A DNA stretch of 40,008 nt, taken from JAFALX01 sp050734185. GTDB taxonomy: Bacteria > Chloroflexota > Dormibacteria > Aeolococcales > Aeolococcaceae. The stretch covers positions 1-40,008 of the forward strand of contig JBOHUE010000115.1 in the NCBI GenBank assembly GCA_050734185.1, given 5' to 3'. Within the stretch, counting starts at the first letter, position 1. The number at the start of each line of letters is the position of its first letter. Shown one piece after another: positions 28,650-36,537 of the stretch. The notes under the pieces were generated by a model that saw only the letters and a list, made by a program, of their open reading frames with translations, did not search any database and had not been told where the DNA came from. A program made the translations under genes and the position numbers.

Positions 28650-29801
28650 CTATGCCGCCGGCTGCAGACCCGTCTCGCTGGGCGCACGGGCTCGTCCGGC
28701 GAGCGCGCTGAAGTAGTCGGCGTACCCGTCGGCGATGGCCTCCCAGTCGTATTCCTGGGCGGCGCGTGCTCGCGCCGCGGCGCGCAGCCGCGCACCAAGC
28801 ACCGCGTCACTCTCCACGCGCCGGATCAGATCTGGCAGGTCTTCGGCGCCGGGCGACCAGTACAGACCGGCGTCGCTGAGCACCTCGCGGTTGTAGGACA
28901 CATCGTTGGCGAGCACGAGCGCGCCCGCGCCCATCGCACGAACGAGCGACGGGTTGGTCCCGCCGACCTCGTGTCCATGGATGTACGCGAGGCACCCCTG
29001 GTACAGGGCGTCCAGGTGTCCCGCGGCGTAGACGCCACCGAGCATGCGGACGCGGTCGCACTGCAGCGCCTTCACCGCCGCTCCGTATGGAGTGTCGTAG
29101 TTCTGTGAGCCCACGACCGCGAGTGGAACCCTCGACGCCGACTGGAGGTACGCCTCGATGATGGACCTGACGTGGTTCTCCGGATCAACGCGGGCGACCA
29201 CGAGGTGGTACCTGCCGGACTCCAGCCCGTACGCCGCCACGATCTCCGGCGACGGCGAGGTCAGCAGCGGCGCTCCATAGCTCAGGTAGACGGGACGGCG
29301 GCCGTACGTGTGCGCGTAGTAGTCCGCGGTGACCCGGGAGTCAGCGACGAGCCCGGCACGGCCCAGGCGCACGCCGAGTCCCGCGCTGACGCGCAGGTAC
29401 CGCCGTGCGAGGCCACCCCACTTCGACCGCTGCCAGTCGAATCCGTCCGTGTTGAACACCAGCGTCCGGCCCAGGGCCCGGTGCGGCCAGTAGACCGCGC
29501 TGGCGCGGAAGCCGAGCACGTAAAGAATGTCGTAGCGGTTCTTCAGCGCGTGGAGTGAGCTCACGAGCTCGGCCGACGGACTCTCGAGCGCTCGGTGCCC
29601 GATCGACGGCAGGTACACGAGCCGGACACCACGGAACTGAGCCGGCCTTGCCGCATCGGAGTACCGGGGACGGCAGTAGACGGTCACCTCGAAGCCACGC
29701 TGCACGAGTCGCGGCGCGAGCTCCTCGGCGAACGTCTCGAAGCCGCCGTACAGCGCGGGAATGCCGCGGGCACCGCTGATCGCAACGCGAATCGGATCCA
29801 T
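28650..29801 (-). CDS. GT4 glycosyltransferase with DUF1972 domain (rhamnosyltransferase-like)
   Basis: A 383-residue GT-B enzyme. The N-terminal DUF1972 domain is clear from AISGARGIPALYGGFETFAEELAPRL. VLVFNTDGFDWQRSKWG is typical of the rhamnosyltransferase group (Cps2T-like). The second domain has HLVVARVDPENHVRSIIEA and HGHEVGGTNPSLVRAMGAGA, with the donor-site pattern GGTNPSLVRAM. By analogy it would add a sugar, perhaps rhamnose, to the lipid-linked repeat unit; donor and acceptor are inference. The ATG at 29801 shares one base with the stop of the preceding glycosyltransferase (TGATG), so the two are tightly coupled. Confidence 0.87.
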   Translation of the reverse strand: MDPIRVAISGARGIPALYGGFETFAEELAPRLVQRGFEVTVYCRPRYSDAARPAQFRGVRLVYLPSIGHRALESPSAELVSSLHALKNRYDILYVLGFRASAVYWPHRALGRTLVFNTDGFDWQRSKWGGLARRYLRVSAGLGVRLGRAGLVADSRVTADYYAHTYGRRPVYLSYGAPLLTSPSPEIVAAYGLESGRYHLVVARVDPENHVRSIIEAYLQSASRVPLAVVGSQNYDTPYGAAVKALQCDRVRMLGGVYAAGHLDALYQGCLAYIHGHEVGGTNPSLVRAMGAGALVLANDVSYNREVLSDAGLYWSPGAEDLPDLIRRVESDAVLGARLRAAARARAAQEYDWEAIADGYADYFSALAGRARAPSETGLQPAA

Positions 29802-30886
29802 CAGGAGGCCGATCCGGCTTCGAGGAGCGCACGGGCGACCACCCCTGCCGTCTCACTCCGGTCGAACTCGTTGGTGCGCGCAAGGCCGCTCCTGCTGAGC
29901 CGCCGCCACGCCGTGTGGTTCGTCGCGAGACTCTCGATCCACGCCGCCCACGCGCCCACGTCGAGCGGATCCAGCACCGCGCATGCGCCGGCCGCAATCT
30001 CGGGGAGGGAGGTGCTGGCGCTGCAGATCACGGGCAGGCGCGCTCGCATCGCCTCGACGACCGGCAGGCCGTACCCCTCGTACAGCGATGGGTAGGCGAG
30101 CAGCGACGCCGAGAGGTAGTGCTGCGCCAGCTGCTCGGTGGACACGTAGCCGGTGATCTCCACGTCGGGGAGAACGCGGCGCAGCTCCCGCTCCGTGGAC
30201 ACGCCCTGTGAGCCCACCTGGCCCGCGATGCGGTACCGAATGTCGAGCCCGTGCTCGCGCAGACGCCGGATGGCACGAGCCACGGTGATCAGGTTCTTGC
30301 GCGGCAGCACGTTGCCGACGGAGAGCACCAGGGGCACCGCGGGCTCCACCCGCGCGCCGCCATCGATCAGCTCGCCGAGTGTGCAGTCGATCGCGATCGC
30401 CGCGACGCGAACGCGATCCTCGTCGATCCCGTAGGTGTCGATGATCTGGTTGCGGGTGAACTGCGACGGGGCGATCACGAACGACGCGGCCCGCGCCGAC
30501 AGCCCCACCGTCGCGCGAAACCGAAGCCGGAAGCGAGCCGGCCACCACTGCGCAGCGCGGCTGTCGAGCGGTGACAGATCGTGAATCGCCAGCACGGTCG
30601 GCGGTGCCATCGGAATCGACGTGTACAGGCTGAGGACTGCCTGCGGGCGCACGCGACGCACGGTGCGCGGCAGGTCGATCGCCAGCCGGCGCGACGCGTG
30701 CGCCGAGACCACGTGATACGGGGAGTCCGTCAGCGTCTTGAGCAGCGGAACCGCGGAGGCTGTGACCGCGAAGTGCACCTCGTGTCCACGCAGCTCGTGC
30801 GCCAGGCGACGTGCCACACCGCGACTCCAGGTCTCGTTGCCCGTCTGCCGCATTCCGAGCTGGTGCGCGTCCATGAGGAAGCGCAC
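29801..30886 (-). CDS. GT4 family glycosyltransferase
   Basis: A 361-residue GT-B enzyme. FLMDAHQLGMRQTGNETWSR opens the acceptor domain; LVLSVGNVLPRKNLITVARAI and SLYEGYGLPVVEAMRARLPV (EX7E motif intact) form the donor site. It resembles the mannosyl/rhamnosyl-transferase group of GT4. The start is GTG 30886, 1 nt after the stop of the phosphoglycosyltransferase gene; upstream codons lie inside that gene and are Cys/Arg-rich noise. It is the second gene of the minus-strand operon. The linkage made is unknown. Confidence 0.87.
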   Translation of the reverse strand: MRFLMDAHQLGMRQTGNETWSRGVARRLAHELRGHEVHFAVTASAVPLLKTLTDSPYHVVSAHASRRLAIDLPRTVRRVRPQAVLSLYTSIPMAPPTVLAIHDLSPLDSRAAQWWPARFRLRFRATVGLSARAASFVIAPSQFTRNQIIDTYGIDEDRVRVAAIAIDCTLGELIDGGARVEPAVPLVLSVGNVLPRKNLITVARAIRRLREHGLDIRYRIAGQVGSQGVSTERELRRVLPDVEITGYVSTEQLAQHYLSASLLAYPSLYEGYGLPVVEAMRARLPVICSASTSLPEIAAGACAVLDPLDVGAWAAWIESLATNHTAWRRLSRSGLARTNEFDRSETAGVVARALLEAGSAS

Positions 30887-30887
30887 G

Positions 30888-32501
30888 TCAGTACGCCCCC
30901 TGGCCGCGGACGACGCATGCCAGCGTCTTCCACAGCAGCACAAGGTCGAGTCCGACCGACCAGTTGTCCACGTAGTACAGGTCGAGCCGCACCGCCTCTT
31001 CCCACGACAGCTCCGAGCGTCCGCTCACCTGCCAGAGGCCGGTCATGCCCGGCTTCACGAGCAGCCGGCGTCGCACATCGGCGCCGTACCGCTCAACCTC
31101 ATCCGCCAGCGGCGGCCGCGGCCCCACCAGAGACATGTGGCCGGTGATGACGTTCCACAGCTGCGGCAGCTCATCGAGCGACCAGCGTCTGAGGAACGCG
31201 CCGATGGGGGTGAGTCGCGGATCGCGCCGCACCTTGAACAGCGGCCCGTCGTGTTCGTTCCGGTCGCGGAGCAGCGCGAGCTCGTCGTGCGCGCCCGCGC
31301 GCATGCTGCGGAACTTGACGAGCCGGAAGCACGTGCCGTTGAGACCGACGCGTTCCTGACCAAAGAACACCGGGCCTCGACTGGTCACCCTCACGCTGAG
31401 CGCGACCGCGCCAAGCAGCGGTGACAGCGCCACGAGAGCCACGGCGGCGAGCGTGCGATCGAGGGCATCCTTGACGACGCGCCGAGGGCCCGTGAATCGC
31501 GGCTTCTCGACGCACAGCAGCGGCAGCCCGGCAACAGGATGCGAGCTGATGCGCGGGCCGGCGACGTCGGTGATCGCCGGCGCGAGCACGAGATCGATAT
31601 CCGTTCCCTCCAGCTCCCACGACAGCCGGCGGAGCTGGCCGGGCGCGAGCAGATGCGTGGCGACCACCGCGATGGTGTCAGCGCGAAGCAGCAGTGCTTT
31701 CGCGATGGCATCGAGCACGTCGGAGCCCGCCCAGGCCACGTCCGGCGGAAGCGCGGCGCCGAGTGCGTCGCTGGGTGTGAGAGCACCGACGACGCGAAAG
31801 CCCGCATAGGACGCACGACTCATGTGGGTGACCAGCTGCTGCACATCGGCCGGCGTGCCGATGGCCAGCACGAGGTGTGTCGCGCGGTCTCGGCGCAGCC
31901 ACACGTGCAACGCCTTGCGAACGGCGTAGCGGCCGGCGATCGTGACCACGGTCGCGCCTGGAACGGATCCGAGCACGAGCGCGCGTGAGATGTCGGCGTG
32001 CAACACGAAGGACGTGAACGACGCGACGGCGAGCACCCACACGCCGGCGGTGATTGCGCGCCGGTAGTACTCGAACCCCGCCGCGAGGTGCCGCCGGTCG
32101 TACCCGCCCGCGAGCGTGATCACCACGAGCCAGCCGGGGACGGCAGCGGCGATGAGCGGCAGCCCGTACCGAGCGTCGGCAGCGAGACCGAGGCGGGCGA
32201 CGACGACGCCCGTCGCGGCGAGCAGCGCCGCGAGCGCATCGCAGACACCGACGGCGACGGTCCAGCGGCGCAGATTCACGCGCGTCGCGCGCCGGGTACG
32301 CCCGGCGATCGCCATGCGCGCCGCGCGCACGGGACGCGCGATGCGCTCCGCGGCAGTCGGTGCGCCGATGGCCGCGACGAGAGCCGTCGTTACCGCGATG
32401 TCGCCATAGGTCACCGCGGAGTCGTCGCTTGTGGCGAACGGCACCGCTGATGTCGCGGTTCGATCGCGAAGCGTGCTCGCGACCGTCAGGTCATCGGCCA
32501 T
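30888..32501 (-). CDS. Initiating polyprenyl-phosphate glycosylphosphotransferase (WcaJ/WbaP type)
   Basis: A 537-residue membrane enzyme that moves a sugar-1-phosphate from UDP-sugar to undecaprenyl phosphate, the first step of repeat-unit assembly. The N-terminal half has about four to five hydrophobic segments and a CoA-binding-like domain (HLVLAIGTPADVQQLV, about residue 210). The catalytic C-terminal domain begins with the re-entrant helix near KDALDRTLAAVALVALSPLL, then GPVFFGQERVGLNGTCFRLVKFRSM, RWSLDELPQLWNVITGHMSLVGPRPP and VKPGMTGLWQVSGRSE. The sugar is usually glucose or galactose in this class but cannot be read here. The start ATG 32501 has AAGG 7 nt upstream. It is divergent from the BY-kinase gene, with only 56 nt between starts, and leads the minus-strand operon. 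Confidence 0.93.
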   Translation of the reverse strand: MADDLTVASTLRDRTATSAVPFATSDDSAVTYGDIAVTTALVAAIGAPTAAERIARPVRAARMAIAGRTRRATRVNLRRWTVAVGVCDALAALLAATGVVVARLGLAADARYGLPLIAAAVPGWLVVITLAGGYDRRHLAAGFEYYRRAITAGVWVLAVASFTSFVLHADISRALVLGSVPGATVVTIAGRYAVRKALHVWLRRDRATHLVLAIGTPADVQQLVTHMSRASYAGFRVVGALTPSDALGAALPPDVAWAGSDVLDAIAKALLLRADTIAVVATHLLAPGQLRRLSWELEGTDIDLVLAPAITDVAGPRISSHPVAGLPLLCVEKPRFTGPRRVVKDALDRTLAAVALVALSPLLGAVALSVRVTSRGPVFFGQERVGLNGTCFRLVKFRSMRAGAHDELALLRDRNEHDGPLFKVRRDPRLTPIGAFLRRWSLDELPQLWNVITGHMSLVGPRPPLADEVERYGADVRRRLLVKPGMTGLWQVSGRSELSWEEAVRLDLYYVDNWSVGLDLVLLWKTLACVVRGQGAY

Positions 32502-32557
32502 CGGCGAACCTTGGCAACGCCTTGTCGCAGTGCGCCCGGTAGGAGATCAGAAAGACC

Positions 32558-34180
32558 ATGCAGGCACAGCACCTCAGGAAACTCGTCCGGAAGTGGGCTC
32601 TGGCAGTGGTGGCGCTGACAGTGGTGGGTGCGATCGTCGCCTTCGCGACGAGCAAGGTGATGACGTCGCTGTACACGGCGAAAGGCGAGGTGCTCGTGGT
32701 GGCCGGCGTCGGCCAGAGCGGCAACAACTCGTCGGCAGACGTCAACGTCAACGCAACCGAGGCAACGACGACAGCCGCTACGTTGCTCACGTCCCCACCG
32801 CTGCTCCACGGCGTCATAGACGCCCAGCACCTCAACGAATCCGTTTCCACCCTGGCCGGAAATGTTGCGGCGGCGCCCGAGATCAACAGTGAGCTTGTCG
32901 CACTTTCCGTGACGGACCCGTCATCCACGCGTGCGGCGATGATCGATAACGCGATCATGAACGCGTTCGTCGCTCAGATCACCAAACAGAACACGGACCG
33001 CGTGAATCAGGCGAGCGTTGCACTGCAGGCACAGATCGCTCAGGTGCAGACCGCGCTGCAACTGGATGAGCAGCAGCTGGCCACTGCAAACGCACAGAGC
33101 GCAACAGCGTTGCGACAGAACATCGCAGACGAGACTGCACTTCTGACTCCCCTCGAGCTCAACTACAGCGCGTTCCGCGCCACGCAGGAGCAGAACCTGT
33201 CCACGGTCTCCGTGGCAACTGCAGCGTCCGAACCCACCAAGGCGTCGTCGCCGAAAGTTCTGCTGAACACCGGCGTCGGCGCGCTGGCAGGCCTCCTGCT
33301 TGGGTTGGCGATGGTGGCCCTGCTCGAGTACCTGGATCAGGGGCTGAAGAGCGCAGACGACGTGTCCGAGCGGCTCGGACTCCCCTGCTTGGCACTGGTG
33401 CCGCGTCACCCCGCAACAGACGGCCGTCCGCAACCGGCGGACAAGGTTGCCGGTGTGAACGAGGCCTACCGCCGGCTGCGCACCAATTTGCTGTTCGCCA
33501 TGCCGGACTCGAAGCTGCGCAGTATCGTGGTCACCTCAGTACGCTCCGGCGAGGGCAAGACGCAGACCGCGGCCAACCTCGCTGTCTCGATGGCCAGCAC
33601 CGAGAAGCACGTGCTGCTCATCGACGGCGACATGCGCCGCCCCGACCTGCACCGCATCTTCAACCACCCGCTGCGCGGCGGCATGAGCGAGCTGATCGTG
33701 AGCGTGGAGCCAGGGCAGAGCCTGAGCCTCAACGGTGCGCACAAGACGTGGCAGCCCAACCTCACGCTGATCACGAGCGGCACGATCCCGCCCAATCCGT
33801 CGGAGTTGCTGTCGTCGGAGCGAGCCTCGCTGCTCCTCAAGGCGCTGGAGCGTCAGTACGACGTCACCGTGATCGACACGCCGCCGCTCGATGCGGTGAG
33901 CGATGCGCTGACGCTCGCTGCCGAGGCCAGCGGGACCGTGATCGTGTTGGAAGCCGGTCGCACCAACGTTGCCGATGCCACCAAGACGATCAACGCGCTA
34001 CGCGGTGTCGGCGCCAACATCCTCGGTGTCGTCCTCAACAAGGCGCGAGAGCACCAGTCGTCGGATTACTACTACTACTACCAGGACCATGAGGCCGACG
34101 GGCCGGCGCCACATGCCGTCGCATCGCCGAGCACGCTGACGCACCCGGTCGCCACATCGAACGGCCTCGACCGGCACTGA
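32558..34180 (+). CDS. Wzz/Wzc-type tyrosine autokinase for EPS chain length and export
   Basis: A 540-residue bacterial tyrosine kinase with both modules fused. The first transmembrane helix is at about 13-35, then an outer Wzz-like domain with a helical Gln/Ala-rich part, a second helix at about 233-254 and a cytoplasmic kinase. Walker A is SGEGKTQTAAN with K334, Walker A' is VLLIDGDMRRPDLHRIF (D356, D358), and Walker B is in VIDTPPLDAVSDA. The C terminus has the autophosphorylation cluster D503-YYYYY-Q (Y504-508). Such kinases cycle between oligomer and monomer to set chain length. AGGAG at 32541-32545 precedes ATG 32558 by 12 nt. The fused membrane-plus-kinase form differs from the split pair of Firmicutes. 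A possible opposing phosphatase is at 16696. Confidence 0.94.
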   Translation: MQAQHLRKLVRKWALAVVALTVVGAIVAFATSKVMTSLYTAKGEVLVVAGVGQSGNNSSADVNVNATEATTTAATLLTSPPLLHGVIDAQHLNESVSTLAGNVAAAPEINSELVALSVTDPSSTRAAMIDNAIMNAFVAQITKQNTDRVNQASVALQAQIAQVQTALQLDEQQLATANAQSATALRQNIADETALLTPLELNYSAFRATQEQNLSTVSVATAASEPTKASSPKVLLNTGVGALAGLLLGLAMVALLEYLDQGLKSADDVSERLGLPCLALVPRHPATDGRPQPADKVAGVNEAYRRLRTNLLFAMPDSKLRSIVVTSVRSGEGKTQTAANLAVSMASTEKHVLLIDGDMRRPDLHRIFNHPLRGGMSELIVSVEPGQSLSLNGAHKTWQPNLTLITSGTIPPNPSELLSSERASLLLKALERQYDVTVIDTPPLDAVSDALTLAAEASGTVIVLEAGRTNVADATKTINALRGVGANILGVVLNKAREHQSSDYYYYYQDHEADGPAPHAVASPSTLTHPVATSNGLDRH

Positions 34181-34240
34181 CTTCACAGCCTACGCATGAA
34201 CCGTCACACGTTCGCGGTTTCTGCCACCGGAAGCCGATGC

Positions 34241-34246
34241 TACGGT
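34241..34246 (+). promoter_or_regulatory. Candidate -10 hexamer upstream of the LPNTS protein gene
   Basis: TACGGT fits TANNNT and is 29 nt before ATG 34276, leaving room for a short leader with the Shine-Dalgarno GGGAG at 34267-34271. A weak hairpin (34198-34221, five to six pairs) just upstream may limit read-through from the kinase gene. No -35 match is convincing. Confidence 0.3.
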
Positions 34247-34275
34247 GCGCTCGTTTCCACAATTTAGGGAGCTCC

Positions 34276-34830
34276 ATGACGATGTCCGTGCGCCGTCTGA
34301 TTCCGCTGCTTGCCCCGTTGGGTGTCGCGGGCGCCGTTGTGATCGCCACACAGAGCACAGCATTTGCCTATCCGTCACCCGCGTCGAGCGGCAAGTCCGT
34401 CAGCGGATGCACGACGGTCGCGCAGGGCGCGAGCTGCACCTTCGTCTTCCAGTTCTTCGATTCGACCGGGAGCCCGCTCGACGGCGTGCTGGCCGCCCTC
34501 GGCCTCGATGCCGTCGCCGGGTGCTCCGTGACTCCGTCGAATGCGACGACGGCCAACGGCGGAACGGTGTCGGCGACTCTCACGTGCGCTCCCACCTCGG
34601 GGACCGGCAGCGAGATTGTCGTCGCCACCAGCGGCAGCGTCACCGTTGATGCCGCCGTGCAGATCGTAGCGTCGTCCAACAACAACGGTAGCTCGCTTCC
34701 GAACACGAGCACGGCCGGACCGAGCGGGCCCAACGCGGGGCTGGTCGGCGGGCTCGGTGGAGCGATTCTCGTGATCGCCGCCGGCGCCGCGGTCCTGATC
34801 GTTCGTCGCACGACGCCCACCACCAAGTAG
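34276..34830 (+). CDS. Surface protein with LPNTS sortase-type sorting signal
   Basis: A 184-residue exported protein. The signal peptide covers about residues 1-32, with cleavage probably after STAFA. The mature domain is Thr/Ser-rich and beta-prone with four Cys, perhaps two disulfides in an Ig-like fold. The C terminus has the full tripartite cell-wall sorting layout: LPNTS at 141-145, a hydrophobic stretch at 155-176 and the basic tail RRTTPTTK. The motif differs from LPxTG in its last residue; LPNTA is a known class D motif, so LPNTS is plausible. GGGAG at 34267-34271 is 4 nt before ATG 34276 and 10 nt before the second ATG 34282, so the true start may be 34282, two residues in. The likely anchoring enzyme is the sortase at 19268. 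Its function is unknown. Confidence 0.82.
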   Translation: MTMSVRRLIPLLAPLGVAGAVVIATQSTAFAYPSPASSGKSVSGCTTVAQGASCTFVFQFFDSTGSPLDGVLAALGLDAVAGCSVTPSNATTANGGTVSATLTCAPTSGTGSEIVVATSGSVTVDAAVQIVASSNNNGSSLPNTSTAGPSGPNAGLVGGLGGAILVIAAGAAVLIVRRTTPTTK

Positions 34831-34843
34831 CTCCCCAGCGGTC

Positions 34844-35581
34844 ATGGTCGCCACGCTCCGCGGAGCACCGCGCGCGCTTCTGGCCCGCTGTCTCGCGAGT
34901 GCAAAGGGGCCTGAGGCATACGACATCGATCCAGCCATCGACGACGTGATGGCGTGGCAGATCCTTCGGTACAGTGCGGCGAAGGTCGCGCGCGGGATGC
35001 TGCTCAGGCCGCGATTCGGTGCGAGCGAGGGGACGCTCATGGCCGGGCGCCGTGTCACGATCACACACCCACAGATGATCCGGTGCGGGTTCGGCTTCGT
35101 CATCGAGGACGATGCCGAGCTGCACGGCCTGTGCAGCGGCGGCCTGCGGTTCGGCAACAACGTGACGATCGGGCGCGGCGCGCAGATCCGCCCGAGCGGT
35201 TACTACGGCCGCCTGCTCGGCGTCGGTCTCGTCATCGGCGACAACTCCAACATCGGTCCGATGTGCTACGTCGGCTGCTTCGGCGGCGTGCGCATCGGCC
35301 GCGACGTGATGATGGCGGCAAAGGTTGCGATCACCTCGGAGGAGCACCTCTATGGCGACCCCCTCGTCTCCATCAAGTCGCAGGGCGTGCACGCGAAGGA
35401 GACGGTGATCGAGGACGACGTCTGGATCGGCGCCAACGCGACGATCCTCGGCGGCGCACACGTTGGGCGCGGAGCCGTGATCGCGGCGGGCGCCGTGGTC
35501 AAGGGTGCGGTCGAGCCCTTCTCCGTCGTGGCGGGGGTGCCTGCGCGACCCGTGCGCCACCGGCACGCCGCCACAGCCTGA
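34844..35581 (+). CDS. Left-handed beta-helix (hexapeptide) acyltransferase
   Basis: A 245-residue acyltransferase of the LbH family. Hexapeptide repeats run from about residue 75 (VIEDDAEL, LRFGNNVTIGRGAQI, LVIGDNSNIGPMCYV, VRIGRDVMMAAKVAI) and resume after a loop as VIEDDVWIGANATILGGAHVGRGAVIAAGAVV. The loop carries the likely catalytic His in ITSEEHLYGDPL, as in sugar O-acetyltransferases. It would transfer an acetyl group from acetyl-CoA to a sugar hydroxyl. The N-terminal 70 residues are helical and less conserved. It begins 13 nt after the LPNTS gene. Together with the acyltransferase-3 at 19932 the locus has two acylation systems, one cytoplasmic and one membrane. Confidence 0.87.
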   Translation: MVATLRGAPRALLARCLASAKGPEAYDIDPAIDDVMAWQILRYSAAKVARGMLLRPRFGASEGTLMAGRRVTITHPQMIRCGFGFVIEDDAELHGLCSGGLRFGNNVTIGRGAQIRPSGYYGRLLGVGLVIGDNSNIGPMCYVGCFGGVRIGRDVMMAAKVAITSEEHLYGDPLVSIKSQGVHAKETVIEDDVWIGANATILGGAHVGRGAVIAAGAVVKGAVEPFSVVAGVPARPVRHRHAATA

Positions 35582-35591
35582 GCGTCGCGGC

Positions 35592-36536
35592 GTGTCGCCC
35601 TCGCCCGCGCAGCACGTCGAGGCGATCATCGTCAGCCACAACACGGTTCGGCCGCTTCGCGAGTGCCTCACGTCGCTGCTGCATGAGGGGCCGAGATCCG
35701 TCGTGGTGGTGGACAACGCCTCCAGCGACGGGTCGGCGGACATGGTCGCCGCGGAGTTTCCAACCGTCCGGCTCATACGCAACGCCGACAACGTGGGCTT
35801 CGCGCGCGCGGTCAACCAGGCGCTGCGCGACGCGAGCTCGACCTTCGTCCTGCTGCTCAACCCCGACGCGGTCATGACGCGCGGATCCCTGGGGATCCTG
35901 ACCGACTACCTGCTCGACTTCCCGACCGCTGGCGCTGCGGGTCCTGCGATGCTCCATCCCGACGGACGGCTGCGCGTGATGCCGGCCGGCCGCCAGCCCA
36001 CGCTCTGGCGGGTCTTCACGCACGCCACCGGGCTGTCGCGGCTGAGCGGTGTCTCGCCGGTGTTCGACGGCTGGCAGCACCGGGCCGGAGTGCACGATCG
36101 TGGTCCGCTCGCCGTCGAGTGGCTGACCGGCGGGTGCCTGCTCGTCCGTACCGATGCCGCGCACGCCGTCGGCCTGCTCTCCGAGCGGTGGTTCCTCTAT
36201 GCGGAGGATCTCGACCTCTGCAAACGGCTGACCGACGCAGGGTGGCGGATCGTGCATCTGCCGAACGCGGTCGTGTACCACCGATTCGGCTCGAGCACGC
36301 CGGACGTGGGGGCAGTGAACACGCGCTGGATCGACGCGATGACCGACTACTACCGCTTGCGCTGGTCGCCGAATCCGATCACCGATCTTGCCTGGCGCCT
36401 CACCTTCGCGGGAGGCTTCATCGCGAGGTCGGCGGGCTACGCACTGGTCGCGGAGCGGCGACCGGCGCAGCGCTCTGCGTGGCGGCGCGAGGCACGCAAG
36501 TACGCGGCCTACGCGCGCGCCGTCGTGCGCTCCTGA
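35592..36536 (+). CDS. GT2 family glycosyltransferase
   Basis: A 314-residue GT-A enzyme of the WcaA/rhamnosyltransferase group. VEAIIVSHNTVRPLRECLTSL begins the nucleotide-binding domain. VVVVDNASSDGSADMV, RNADNVGFARAVNQAL and FVLLLNPDAVM (metal-binding Asp) follow, then WLTGGCLLVRTDA and RWFLYAEDLDLCKRL with the catalytic-type ED. The start is GTG 35592, 10 nt after the previous stop; no good Shine-Dalgarno is seen. It is the last gene of the EPS locus on the plus strand, and its stop is separated from the purH stop by one base on the opposite strand. The sugar is unknown. Confidence 0.88.
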   Translation: MSPSPAQHVEAIIVSHNTVRPLRECLTSLLHEGPRSVVVVDNASSDGSADMVAAEFPTVRLIRNADNVGFARAVNQALRDASSTFVLLLNPDAVMTRGSLGILTDYLLDFPTAGAAGPAMLHPDGRLRVMPAGRQPTLWRVFTHATGLSRLSGVSPVFDGWQHRAGVHDRGPLAVEWLTGGCLLVRTDAAHAVGLLSERWFLYAEDLDLCKRLTDAGWRIVHLPNAVVYHRFGSSTPDVGAVNTRWIDAMTDYYRLRWSPNPITDLAWRLTFAGGFIARSAGYALVAERRPAQRSAWRREARKYAAYARAVVRS

Positions 36537-36537
36537 G

